This document shows, piece after piece, positions 30,101-37,519 of a DNA stretch of 64,000 bases; the first letter of the stretch is position 1; each line of letters starts with the position of its first letter. A program made the translations under genes and the position numbers. Location of the stretch: positions 1-64,000 of the forward strand of contig CALJEQ010000018.1 of NCBI GenBank assembly GCA_938074565.1. Direction: 5' to 3'. This stretch comes from an uncultured Alkaliphilus sp. Its GTDB lineage: Bacteria; Bacillota; Clostridia; Peptostreptococcales; Natronincolaceae. The notes beneath the pieces are model-generated. The model did not search any database. It saw nothing but the letters and a program-made list of their open reading frames with translations, and was not told the DNA's origin.

Positions 30101-30314
30101 TAACGCAGATGATGTTGAAGCTTGGTTAAGAAACACTTCATCACCAAATCGTTTAATTTTTGACACGACACATTCTTTTGACTTAGGTTATGGTTATAAG
30201 GTTGGAACTGTAACAAAAATAACTAATCTTAGGACATCGAGAATAGTGATAGAAAAATCTAATGCTTTTGAATTAGGTTTTAAAATTATTACTTCTTATC
30301 CTATTTTACCTTAA
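27150..30314 (+). CDS. secreted subtilisin-like protease with PPC repeats and RNase A-like C-terminal toxin domain
   Basis: A 1054-residue polymorphic-toxin-like protein. There is a Sec signal (TISALLLIVLIFNIFSVPVHA), an inhibitor-I9-like propeptide to about 130, then an S8 protease with Asp159 (FDTGISPHPDL), His189 (GHGTHIAGT) and Ser341 (GTSMAAAYVSGAAA). After a Lys-rich linker come two near-identical PPC domains (about 451-565 and 566-672). Next are an uncharacterised segment and a hydrophobic Gly/Ala-rich stretch (about 836-905). The last ~105 residues match the bacterial RNase A fold of CdiA-CT toxins: His950 and Arg961 in HVNITDDGLLAR, with Thr1048 and Tyr1050 in IITSYP. The spacing resembles the H/R/T/Y set of Yersinia kristensenii CdiA-CT. 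Adjacent small acidic genes are probable immunities. Export or self-release by the protease is inferred. Confidence 0.85.
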   Translation: MKHNKTISALLLIVLIFNIFSVPVHAITETQNTVANNDMEVLETNESSNYNDDNNSMKQKYLIKYNNKDKKFKEKVEKKIKDKGGKILKELDKLNILSVELTEDDYKNLRNDTYITLIEPDYTIETQEETIPWGVKSIKATSAHGQEVTGAGINVAIFDTGISPHPDLNIKGGVSFVDGVHSYYDDNGHGTHIAGTIGALLNGKGILGVAPLANIYSVKTIAADGRGSYSSIIEGINWAIENNINVINMSFGGSNYSKILEEAINLAYENNILIIASAGNSGLDITYPAKFNNVIAVGAIDENEIRADFSSFGTELELMAPGVNTYSTLNKGDYGSKSGTSMAAAYVSGAAALIWSVNPVVSNENVRDVLMYSAMGLGDHNYYGNGLVDVEYALSTFEKYRSNDTKNDSLSKIKNVKRNKLDSEDKYKKEKQEKEKDKKDKKSTEDTVVINHGNSFSNATTINVNTNISGTIGVSGERDYFRFTAPTSGSYTIETTGSTDTFGHLYNSSQTQIATDDDSGEGNNFTISQNLIAGQTYFIQVRHFSTGTGAYVLRVNAPVPADDHGNNFSTATSINVNTNVAGAINYGGDEDFFRFTASTTGSYTIETTGSIDTFGHLYNSSQTQIATDDDSGDGNNFRITQNLTAGQTYFIKVRHFNTSGTGSYTLRVSPTEEWYYAEIETDNGDVLKVYMNNLGESIETSIITEARVVHNNSTLLSTYRLINDEWYQSNVVAYRPGGTLLIADVGIDENIINSVGISSIKVIDINDIRNKMVNKIEDFIGIPYSSLNTNDKKMVQSGIVHSIDNNMFFGLAQKIVNVGRLEHNYYYMRAKSLMDAFFVAKYTIATAGSVQAAMNAWSAAGISGGLAIATSPSGAGTVVFGATAATSLAGAVTMTGVSFVSASLTTRSTNNFRSNIQKLQDTLGYKLRNLKNNVLTEMEKIPDCHTIKEHVNITDDGLLARGVNASKYHDLDKATRAVKEAVLNNADDVEAWLRNTSSPNRLIFDTTHSFDLGYGYKVGTVTKITNLRTSRIVIEKSNAFELGFKIITSYPILP

Positions 30315-30346
30315 ACTATTAAAAAGTATTGAAAAATACATTAAAA

Positions 30347-30387
30347 TAGAAAAAGCAATATGTCCTTAAAGAATGTTGCTTTTTCTA
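30347..30387. terminator. hairpin between toxin and first immunity gene
   Basis: TAGAAAAAGCAA (30347-30358) pairs perfectly with TTGCTTTTTCTA (30376-30387). It could partly terminate the toxin message, although the downstream immunity gene has no obvious promoter of its own in the 55 bases after it. Confidence 0.65.
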
Positions 30388-30442
30388 TATATTCATTTAT
30401 AATTACATATAAGAAATAAAAGTATGAAGGAGACAATAGAAA

Positions 30443-30838
30443 ATGAATGATCCATGGAATGCAACACAAGAAGAAATAAAAGAATGGGCTTATGATGCTG
30501 ATGCAGAAGTACCAGATCAAAGCTGGCACTTATTAGTTGGAAGACTAGAGTATTCAGATTTATTACTGGAATTGGTAAGTGATGAAAACTGTCCCCAAAG
30601 AATATATCTACTTTCATGTTTATATCATATGGTGGGGAATTATATATCAGCTGAAATTAAACCATCTGAAATGTTGGAGGACCTTTTAGATGTATTAGAT
30701 AAGGCTAGAAAAATAGATTCTGCAATTATAAAAACTTGGGTTGAAAGATCTTATCATATTATTAAAAACCCTAAAGAATTTGTGTATTTTGATTGGTGTC
30801 TAGGGGGATATGCTTTTAGAGAAAAAGAAGGTAAATAA
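30443..30838 (+). CDS. probable immunity protein, copy 1
   Basis: A 131-residue acidic, helical cytosolic protein with no signal or membrane segment. The ATG is behind GAAGGAGAC. It is the first gene after the RNase A-like toxin and has a close paralogue at 32089 (18 differences over 131 residues, about 86% identity). The conserved ends MNDPWNATQEEIKEWAYD and FVYFDWCLGGYA are unchanged; differences cluster at about 19-38. Position, acidity against a nuclease and duplication all suggest an immunity protein neutralising the toxin. The family is not recognised from sequence alone. Confidence 0.65.
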   Translation: MNDPWNATQEEIKEWAYDADAEVPDQSWHLLVGRLEYSDLLLELVSDENCPQRIYLLSCLYHMVGNYISAEIKPSEMLEDLLDVLDKARKIDSAIIKTWVERSYHIIKNPKEFVYFDWCLGGYAFREKEGK

Positions 30839-30912
30839 TGTTTAAAGTTATTTTGTTACATAATATAAGGTTTTAAATAGTATTTGATAACATTTGAAAC
30901 GGAGGATTTATC

Positions 30913-32046
30913 ATAGGAATACTATCCATAAGTACACTTGTTTTGTTTATACTCACTATAATAACTTTACAAAAGATGGAGATAACCCCATTAAAAGCGT
31001 TGAAGATTTTTTCTGGTATAATTGTAGTTATTGTGCTTATTTCAATAATTTCAAAATTACTGCAACCCAGTCAGAAAAAAATTGAACTACCCGTTGGTGG
31101 GGAAGTATTTAAAGGTGTTAATATCTTAGACCAAACAGAGGATAGAAGGTATTTATTATTGGGTGTTGTAGAAGATGGACAAACAAAGAATATTGTCTAT
31201 GACACAGAAAATAATAATTTTATAGATAACTCTAATCTATTTGTAAAAGAGGATGCGTTATATAGCACCAAAGAAAAAGAAAATGTATTGGACATTTTCA
31301 TGGGTAATGAATTGATTTATTCCGTTGATTTATTACAATTTGGATTTGAAAAAATTAGTGAAGAAGCTTCAACAGTAAATGTACAATGGTCTTCAACAAA
31401 TAAGTATTTATTTGTATATCAGTTTGCAAGTGATAAGCTGTATAATAATTTATTAATTGATACTGTCAATAGAACCATAGTACAACTGCCTGTAAAAGGG
31501 ATAACGGAAATTAAGTGGTCCAGTGACGATAAAAAAGCTATCTTAAATTATCTTACAGAGTCAGTTAATGAAAACTATAGATGGAACATAGTTTATGCTT
31601 ATGTAGATTTTGAAACTGGTGATTTTAAAGAAATAAACTTTTATGGAGATTGGATACCTAATTCCCATTATGTTTTCAGTGAAGATATGGAAAGATATAA
31701 CATGAATGATGGTTTAAAGAAGGATTCTATTCATGTTGGTAAAAGTGTTCATAGAGAAACTATTTCGTGGATAACTCCTGATAAAGTTGTGTTAATTACA
31801 ACAGGTACAAAGTTTCGTATGACTGATGCAATTCCATTCGTTGGGGCATTTTTGAGATTTTTAAGACCTATTGATCAACATGCTAACATAATTAATTTTA
31901 ATAAAATGAGACTTAAAGAAAAAACTATTAATGCTTCTGTAGTAGTAGACTTTTATTGGTCCAGTGATTATAACTATCTTTTCTATACTAATAATAATTA
32001 CAACGAAAAAGGATTATACAAAATGAAAGTTAATTTTGGAAAGTAA
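30913..32046 (+). CDS. membrane-anchored propeller-like protein of unknown function
   Basis: About 377 residues if translation starts at the ATA at 30913, the only position with a good ribosome-binding site (GGAGG at 30901-30905, 7 bases away). TTG at 30943 and ATG at 30976 are in-frame alternatives without such a site. With the ATA start there are two N-terminal hydrophobic segments (ILSISTLVLFILTIITL and IFSGIIVVIVLISIISKLL). The external part has repeated WSS-type blades (VQWSSTNKYLFVYQF, IKWSSDDKKAILNY, FYWSSDYNYLFYTNN), like TolB/WD40-type beta-propeller repeats. It lies between the two immunity paralogues. Its role is unknown; it may be an accessory or captured gene. Confidence 0.6.
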   Translation: MGILSISTLVLFILTIITLQKMEITPLKALKIFSGIIVVIVLISIISKLLQPSQKKIELPVGGEVFKGVNILDQTEDRRYLLLGVVEDGQTKNIVYDTENNNFIDNSNLFVKEDALYSTKEKENVLDIFMGNELIYSVDLLQFGFEKISEEASTVNVQWSSTNKYLFVYQFASDKLYNNLLIDTVNRTIVQLPVKGITEIKWSSDDKKAILNYLTESVNENYRWNIVYAYVDFETGDFKEINFYGDWIPNSHYVFSEDMERYNMNDGLKKDSIHVGKSVHRETISWITPDKVVLITTGTKFRMTDAIPFVGAFLRFLRPIDQHANIINFNKMRLKEKTINASVVVDFYWSSDYNYLFYTNNNYNEKGLYKMKVNFGK

Positions 32047-32088
32047 TTAATTAGGAGTAAGGTATTAAAGTTATGGAGGAAAATTAAA

Positions 32089-32484
32089 ATGAATGACCCT
32101 TGGAATGCTACACAAGAAGAAATAAAAGAATGGGCTTATGATTCTGATACAGAAGTTCCAGATCAAGACTGGGAGTTAGTGGTGGGGAGATTGGAAAATG
32201 CAGATTTATTACTGGAACTGGTAAGTGATGAAAACTGTCCTCATAGAATATATCTACTTTCTTGTTTATATCATATGGTAGGGAATTATATAGGAGCTGA
32301 AATTAAACCATCTGAAATGTTGAAGGAACTTTTAGATGTATTAGATAAAGCCAGTAAAATAGACACTCCAATTATAAAACTATGGGTAGAAAGATCCTAT
32401 CATATTATTAAAAACCCTAAAGAATTTGTATATTTTGACTGGTGTTTGGGGGGATATGCATATAGAGAAAAAGATTCTAAATAG
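32089..32484 (+). CDS. probable immunity protein, copy 2
   Basis: A 131-residue paralogue of the protein at 30443, equally acidic and soluble. Substitutions concentrate between residues 19 and 38 (for example SWHLLVGRLEYSD against DWELVVGRLENAD) and at 79-102, while the ends are identical. The ATG is behind ATGGAGGAAA. A second immunity copy often marks past toxin exchange or protection against a variant toxin. A 17-bp terminator stem follows. Confidence 0.62.
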   Translation: MNDPWNATQEEIKEWAYDSDTEVPDQDWELVVGRLENADLLLELVSDENCPHRIYLLSCLYHMVGNYIGAEIKPSEMLKELLDVLDKASKIDTPIIKLWVERSYHIIKNPKEFVYFDWCLGGYAYREKDSK

Positions 32485-32551
32485 AGTTGGTAACAAAATT
32501 TTAAAAACTTATTTATTAGTATTAATATTATAGATTTAACACATTGAAAAA

Positions 32552-32612
32552 AACCTACTAGATTAAATAAAAGCACCTTTTAAAAGTGAGCTTGCATTTA
32601 ATCTAGTAGGTT
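32552..32612. terminator. bidirectional terminator between convergent genes
   Basis: AACCTACTAGATTAAAT (32552-32568) pairs perfectly with ATTTAATCTAGTAGGTT (32596-32612), with inner pairing in the loop. It separates the toxin/immunity locus from the minus-strand NusG-II gene. Confidence 0.85.
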
Positions 32613-32627
32613 ATTAAAAGTAACTAT

Positions 32628-33041
32628 TTAATAAGATATAGCATCAAATGGATGATCTACATCAGCTTCTTCAACTGTAATAAACATTTTAATAGGAAGT
32701 GCCACAATCATCTGATAAGATTCACTAATCCATCCCATATCAGCATGAATAGATAATGGTAAAATTTCATCAGGAAGACGCAGCAGTCGTACTTTTCCAT
32801 CCTTGACTTCTAATTTACCAGTATATTCTTTTCCACCAAACTCAAAGGGGAAATCAATAAAAACAGATTCTTCAGTTTCCTCCAAAGGAAAACGATGAAT
32901 AACTTTGCCATCTATATTAACAACAATCTGCTTACCCTCCATAGGTGTGGTAAGTAAACGAGGAACTGCAAAGATAGAGGCAACACTTAATAGTATAATA
33001 AAAACAATTAAGACCTTATCTGCCGTTGTCATAAATTTCAT
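32628..33041 (-). CDS. NusG domain II-containing protein
   Basis: About 137 residues from the ATG at 33039-33041, which follows AGGAGG; the upstream in-frame start lacks a site. A single N-terminal membrane helix (KVLIVFIILLSVASIFAVPRLL) anchors an extracytoplasmic beta-rich domain (QIVVNIDGKVIHRFPL, GKLEVKDGKVRLLRLPDE) of the NusG_II/DUF1312 type. The function is unknown. Despite the name, it is not a transcription elongation factor. Confidence 0.8.
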   Translation of the reverse strand: MKFMTTADKVLIVFIILLSVASIFAVPRLLTTPMEGKQIVVNIDGKVIHRFPLEETEESVFIDFPFEFGGKEYTGKLEVKDGKVRLLRLPDEILPLSIHADMGWISESYQMIVALPIKMFITVEEADVDHPFDAISY

Positions 33042-33085
33042 GGAAATCCTCCTAACTAAAGCTACTTCAAAAAGCAACTAAAACT

Positions 33086-33114
33086 ATTATAAACCATTTA
33101 GCCGAGGTTTACAA
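33086..33114 (-). promoter_or_regulatory. sigma-A promoter of the NusG-II gene
   Basis: On the minus strand TTGTAA (33109-33114) is followed by a 17-bp spacer and TATAAT (33086-33091), 45 bases before the start codon. The spacer from 33115 to 33380 is AT-rich and otherwise empty. Confidence 0.65.
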
Positions 33115-33380
33115 TGAAGATTAGAATAAGGATAAATGAAAAAGGGCATTTTAACATTATAAAAATCTTTAAATTTTATAGTCGCATTTTAATGATTGTT
33201 GCTACATAGTTAGTAAATAATATTAAAATTAGAATTATATATCTATACAAAGATAGTGTATTTTAAGCATAATCAATCCTAGTTCAAAAAACGAAAAGTA
33301 TAAAAAATTAACTAAAAAACTTTAAAAGATTTTAAAATAGTGGTAAAATTTACATATGTTTGTTTTGAGGAGGTAGAGAA

Positions 33381-33932
33381 ATGGCAGAAAACAATGAATT
33401 AAAAAGAACACTAGACTATGCACTACATGGTACACCAGAGCTCAAGCGAGAAGAAAAACGTATATGGTTAGGAGAGTTTAGAGAGAGGGTTATATTAGGA
33501 CTTCCGTTAGAACAGTCTTTATATAGAGAAGCATTAAAGTATGTAGAAGATGCTTTAGCTGATAATATGGCAGAAATGCTAATTGTAAATAACCGTATAC
33601 CAATGGAAATAATGGCTAATTACATGCAGTTGGCAAAAAAAATGAACAAAGAGTATAAGTCTATGGCTATGGATAATAATGATGCAATGGGGGTGGTTGT
33701 GGCAAGTAGAAGTGCAGTTGATCGACATGAAGTAGTACCCCAAGTTAAAATGTTACCTGAAAATTATAGAAACTTACATCATAATTGTTTATGCGCCAAC
33801 CATCTACAAGAGGTTAATGAGTTAGCCCCCGAATACGCTGATGAGTTTAAGAAAATTACTTTTGGAGATAAGATGATGGGTATCAAGTGTAGTATTTGTC
33901 AGAAGGAAGAAGATGGTGGACCACTAATGTAA
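33381..33932 (+). CDS. YueI/DUF1694 family protein
   Basis: A 183-residue soluble protein. The N-terminal half follows the YueI pattern (YALHGTPELKREEKRIWLGEFRERV, given here in part: GTPELKREEKRIW and LGEFRERVILGLP). The C-terminal 45 residues contain two cysteine pairs, CLC and CSIC, with nearby histidines, a possible metal site not expected in the shortest family members. Its function is unknown. The ATG follows TGAGGAGGTAGAGAA. Confidence 0.7.
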   Translation: MAENNELKRTLDYALHGTPELKREEKRIWLGEFRERVILGLPLEQSLYREALKYVEDALADNMAEMLIVNNRIPMEIMANYMQLAKKMNKEYKSMAMDNNDAMGVVVASRSAVDRHEVVPQVKMLPENYRNLHHNCLCANHLQEVNELAPEYADEFKKITFGDKMMGIKCSICQKEEDGGPLM

Positions 33933-33933
33933 G

Positions 33934-33966
33934 AAAATTGCTGAAGATAAACAGCAATTTTTTTTT
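33934..33966 (+). terminator. intrinsic terminator
   Basis: AAAATTGCTG (33934-33943) pairs with CAGCAATTTT (33952-33961), followed by a run of T residues. Confidence 0.85.
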
Positions 33967-34022
33967 ATTTATTTAAATTAATGTGTGTATAACAAAACAG
34001 ATATTGTCAATAATTTAAATAC

Positions 34023-34102
34023 AAGAGAAGAGAATAAGTTGTTAAGCAAGATGTTTTTTGTCCCCCTTTAACATCCAAATACAAGCTTAGTTCTCTTCTC
34101 TT
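34023..34102. ncRNA. possible structured RNA or compound terminator
   Basis: Three nested helices are visible: AAGAGAAGAGAA (34023-34034) with TTCTCTTCTCTT (34091-34102), TAAGC (34043-34047) with GCTTA (34085-34089), and GATGTT (34050-34055) with AACATC (34070-34075). The outer helix has 12 perfect pairs. The 3' side continues in TT, so it may be an elaborate terminator, but internal loops and three helices also suit a small RNA or a leader of ywmB. Confidence 0.35.
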
Positions 34103-34210
34103 TTATAATTTTTAATAAATTTTAAACAATAGACTAATAGGTATTACTAGTATCAATGTAGTATTTAATTTTGATAGGACTAGTAATATAGATTGAAATG
34201 GAGGGTTAAA

Positions 34211-35044
34211 ATGAAAAGAGCAATATTTATTGGAATTATATTAACTTTATTAATAGGTATATTTGAGATACCAGAAGCTTTTTATAAGAAAGATGAGACC
34301 AATCCAGAGGTAGAAGCTTTAGCCCTTATTGAAGCATTTGAGTCTAGCCAAACAGATTTTATTGAGTTTAACATTAATGCAACATTACATATAAAAGATG
34401 AATTTTTTAACATGTATCAATTGGAAGACATAAAAGAAATACTTATTAATGAATTAGAATTAAAGGGTGAAATTAAAGATATAACCAGTGTAGAACAATA
34501 TAATCCATACCTTATGTTACAAGAGCAGGTAGACCAAGATACTATTTATATACATAAAAACGAAGATGTTGGAAGTAATGAAATTACAGTAACCTCCATC
34601 GATACCAGTGGTAAAATGATGGTTATTATATTATACTCAGCTGTCTTAGAAAATGAAAGTCAGTCAAATATAATTATTGACATTGTTGAAAATAAAGGAT
34701 ATAAAGATATTGGAAAGATTATTCTTCAACAACGAGAAACGTTAGAAAGGTTTGGAGAAGATATTGAAATTACAACAACTATAGTTGGAGCAAAAGAAGG
34801 TAGACTGTTGCAATCAGATAAGGAAGAATGGCTTAATGCAATTATCAAAACTGTAAAAGCACAGAAAATAGAAGAAGTTAAGGATGAATTTTATACTAGT
34901 ATAACACTGTTTTCGCCACAGATTTCAAAAGCTATACAATATAACGGTAAAACAGTAAATCTACAGTTGGCAACTCGATATAACCAATATGAAGATAAAA
35001 CTTATTTGTTAATTGCTACACCGTTGATTACAAATACATATTAA
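34211..35044 (+). CDS. ywmB: YwmB family protein
   Basis: About 277 residues from the ATG at 34211, which follows ATGGAGGGTTAAA; the upstream TTG at 34193 overlaps this site and is less likely. There is an N-terminal hydrophobic signal or anchor (IFIGIILTLLIGIFEI) and an extracytoplasmic region of the YwmB (TATA-box-binding-like fold) family. Assignment rests partly on position: ywmB precedes murA and spoIID downstream of the atp operon in Bacillus and many clostridia. The function is poorly known. Confidence 0.72.
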   Translation: MKRAIFIGIILTLLIGIFEIPEAFYKKDETNPEVEALALIEAFESSQTDFIEFNINATLHIKDEFFNMYQLEDIKEILINELELKGEIKDITSVEQYNPYLMLQEQVDQDTIYIHKNEDVGSNEITVTSIDTSGKMMVIILYSAVLENESQSNIIIDIVENKGYKDIGKIILQQRETLERFGEDIEITTTIVGAKEGRLLQSDKEEWLNAIIKTVKAQKIEEVKDEFYTSITLFSPQISKAIQYNGKTVNLQLATRYNQYEDKTYLLIATPLITNTY

Positions 35045-35076
35045 AAAAACTATAGAATGATTAAAGGAATGATGGT

Positions 35077-36378
35077 ATGACAGCAGTTGAAAGAGAGGAA
35101 GAAAAATTGGGTAAAATTATTGTAGAGAAAAGTGGACCGTTGATGGGAACCGTTAGAGTTAGTGGAGCTAAAAATTCAGTATTACCTATATTGGCGGCAA
35201 GTTTACTATCTACAGAAAAATGCATATTAGAAGAAGTACCAGATCTAAATGATGTGGAAGTTATTTGTGAAGTGCTGGCATCGTTAGGTGCAGATGTGAA
35301 GAGAATTGACCGTGAAAAAGTTGAAGTAAATGCTGCATCTTTAGATAACTTTGAAGCACCTTATGAACTTATAAGGAAAATGAGAGCTTCATTTCTAGTG
35401 ATGGGACCCCTTTTGGCAAGAATGGGGGAGGCTAGAATTTCAATGCCAGGTGGATGTGCCATTGGTACAAGACCTATAGACTTACACCTTAAGGGATTTA
35501 AGGCAATGGGGGCTGAAATTACGCTAGGACATGGATTTGTTGAGGCAAAAGCAGACCGATTAGTAGGAACAAAAATATATTTGGATTTCCCCAGCGTAGG
35601 AGCTACAGAAAATATAATGATGGCAGCAGTATTAGCAGAGGGGCAAACCATTATTGAAAATGCAGCTGAAGAGCCTGAAATAACGGATTTAGCAAACTTT
35701 TTAAATAAAATGGGTGCTAGAATTATGGGGGCAGGTACAGATACAATTAGAATCAATGGTGTTGAAAAATTAGGGGGTGCCGTACATACGGTAATTCCAG
35801 ATCGAATAGAGGCAGGTACTTACATGGTGGCAGCAGCCATCACAGGTGGAAATGTTTTAATTGATAACGTAATGGTAGATCATTTAAAACCCATTATTGC
35901 AAAATTAAAAGAAAGCTTTGTGGAAGTAAACGAAGAAGGTAACGGTATTAGGGTTAATGCCCCCAATAGACCAAAGGCAGTAGATATTAAAACACTACCC
36001 TATCCTGGTTTCCCTACAGACATGCAGGCGCAGTTTATGGCACTAATGTGTGTGGCAGAGGGTACTAGTGTGTTCATCGAAACAGTTTTTGAGAACAGAT
36101 TTATGCATGTTAGAGAACTGGAAAGAATGGGAGCTAATATAAAAATAGATGGAAGAAGTGCCATTGTAGAGGGAAAAAAACAACTACTGGGTGGTCCAGT
36201 AAAAGCCACTGATTTAAGAGCGGGTGCTGCCCTTATTTTAGGAGGATTAGTTTCAGAAGGTAGAACAGAAATAACCAATATTAAACATATTGATAGAGGT
36301 TATGTAAGGATAGAAGAAAAACTTAGAGGTTTAGGTGCAAAAATTTATCGTGAAGTAGGTCTGGAAGAAGAGGCCTAA
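35077..36378 (+). CDS. murA: UDP-N-acetylglucosamine 1-carboxyvinyltransferase
   Basis: MurA transfers enolpyruvate from PEP to UDP-GlcNAc, the first committed step of peptidoglycan synthesis. It is 433 residues. The catalytic cysteine loop [17 protein letters not shown] is intact, so fosfomycin sensitivity is expected at this site. [16 protein letters not shown] and [13 protein letters not shown] are conserved. The ATG at 35077 gives a 10-residue N-terminal extension relative to the usual MGKIIV-type start; a TTG at 35107 behind AGAGAGGA is an alternative. Confidence 0.95.
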   Translation: MTAVEREEEKLGKIIVEKSGPLMGTVRVSGAKNSVLPILAASLLSTEKCILEEVPDLNDVEVICEVLASLGADVKRIDREKVEVNAASLDNFEAPYELIRKMRASFLVMGPLLARMGEARISMPGGCAIGTRPIDLHLKGFKAMGAEITLGHGFVEAKADRLVGTKIYLDFPSVGATENIMMAAVLAEGQTIIENAAEEPEITDLANFLNKMGARIMGAGTDTIRINGVEKLGGAVHTVIPDRIEAGTYMVAAAITGGNVLIDNVMVDHLKPIIAKLKESFVEVNEEGNGIRVNAPNRPKAVDIKTLPYPGFPTDMQAQFMALMCVAEGTSVFIETVFENRFMHVRELERMGANIKIDGRSAIVEGKKQLLGGPVKATDLRAGAALILGGLVSEGRTEITNIKHIDRGYVRIEEKLRGLGAKIYREVGLEEEA

Positions 36379-36444
36379 TTAGTACTAAATCCTTCATTAA
36401 TAACATATACCTTATTATAGATTGGTGATAAGGAGATATGCTTA

Positions 36445-37446
36445 ATGAAGGGTATTTTTTTTGCTATACTTTCTCTAATTATTTCAACTTTAATTATTCC
36501 CGCACTAATTCTCACCAGTTGTGAATTGGATGTGCCAATTAGAGACAAGCCAAGACAATTAGAAACAGTGGAATCAGATTTAAAAGTAACCGTATTAAAT
36601 CATAAAACCAATGAAGTAATGGAGTTATATTTAGAAGAGTATATTGCCAATGTTGTGGCAGCAGAAGTACCTGCTACTTTTGAGATTGAAGCATTAAAAG
36701 CTCAAGCTGTGGCAGCAAGAACCTATACCATGTGGAAAATAATGGCATTTAAAGATCGAGAAAACCCCCATCATCCCGAAGCCGATATATGTACTAGTCA
36801 TACCCATTGTCAAGAATGGCTTTCTAAGGAAGAACTAAGAGAAAGACATGGTAGACTGTGGATGTACAACTTCTGGGGAAAGATTCAAGAGGCGGTGGAG
36901 GAAACCCGTGGTGTTCTAATGACCCATTCAATGCAACCTATAGAACCTCTATATCATTCCACCAGTGGGGGGAGAACAGAAAATTCAGAAGATGTATTTT
37001 CAACCCCCAAACCATATTTAAAGAGCGTATCCAGTCCCTATGAAGAGCGTTCACCAGTATTAACAGATGAAAAATCAGTAACTGTAAAAGATTTTATTAA
37101 AAAATTAAAAGATCAGAATGGCGATATTGAAATAAAGGAAAAAAACTTAGCTTCTCAGATTAATATCCAAGAGCGAAGTGATGGAGGAAGTATTAAAAAA
37201 GTTAAGATTGGTAATAAAGATTTTAAAGGAACAGAAATAAGACAAATGTTTGAATTGAGATCATCTGATTTTACAGTGGAAGCAAAAGGAGATCATGTTA
37301 TATTTAAAACAAGAGGTTATGGTCATGGTGTAGGAATGAGCCAGTGGGGAGCAAATGGAATGGCTGAAAGAGGACATACTTATGATGAAATCTTAAAACA
37401 CTATTATCAAGGGATTACTTTGAGCAAGTTAAAAAGCTATCAATAA
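36445..37446 (+). CDS. spoIID: stage II sporulation protein D
   Basis: SpoIID is the membrane-anchored lytic transglycosylase of the DMP complex that degrades septal peptidoglycan during engulfment. It is 333 residues with an N-terminal helix. The catalytic glutamate region AAEVPATFEIEALKAQAVAA and the C-terminal HGVGMSQWGANGMAERG are typical. The central CTSHTHCQ stretch supplies the cysteine and histidine residues of the family's metal-site region. It lies between murA and spoIIQ as in other spore formers. Confidence 0.95.
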   Translation: MKGIFFAILSLIISTLIIPALILTSCELDVPIRDKPRQLETVESDLKVTVLNHKTNEVMELYLEEYIANVVAAEVPATFEIEALKAQAVAARTYTMWKIMAFKDRENPHHPEADICTSHTHCQEWLSKEELRERHGRLWMYNFWGKIQEAVEETRGVLMTHSMQPIEPLYHSTSGGRTENSEDVFSTPKPYLKSVSSPYEERSPVLTDEKSVTVKDFIKKLKDQNGDIEIKEKNLASQINIQERSDGGSIKKVKIGNKDFKGTEIRQMFELRSSDFTVEAKGDHVIFKTRGYGHGVGMSQWGANGMAERGHTYDEILKHYYQGITLSKLKSYQ

Positions 37447-37470
37447 ATAGATAAAATATCCACCTTTCTT

Positions 37471-37500
37471 TGTATGAAACCCATTAAAATGGTGATAATA
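37471..37500 (+). promoter_or_regulatory. sigma-F-type promoter of spoIIQ
   Basis: TGTATG (37471-37476), a 14-base spacer and GGTGATAATA (37491-37500) fit the forespore sigma-F pattern (GTATA-like -35, GGnnAnAnT -10). spoIIQ is a known sigma-F gene in Bacillus. The start codon is 20 bases downstream of the -10. Confidence 0.6.
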
Positions 37501-37519
37501 TCAACAGGAGGTGGATATA

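Noticed and set aside
35361-35756. 131-codon minus-strand frame inside murA
   Set aside because: It is antisense to a fully conserved enzyme and shows only the hydrophobic composition typical of a shadow frame.
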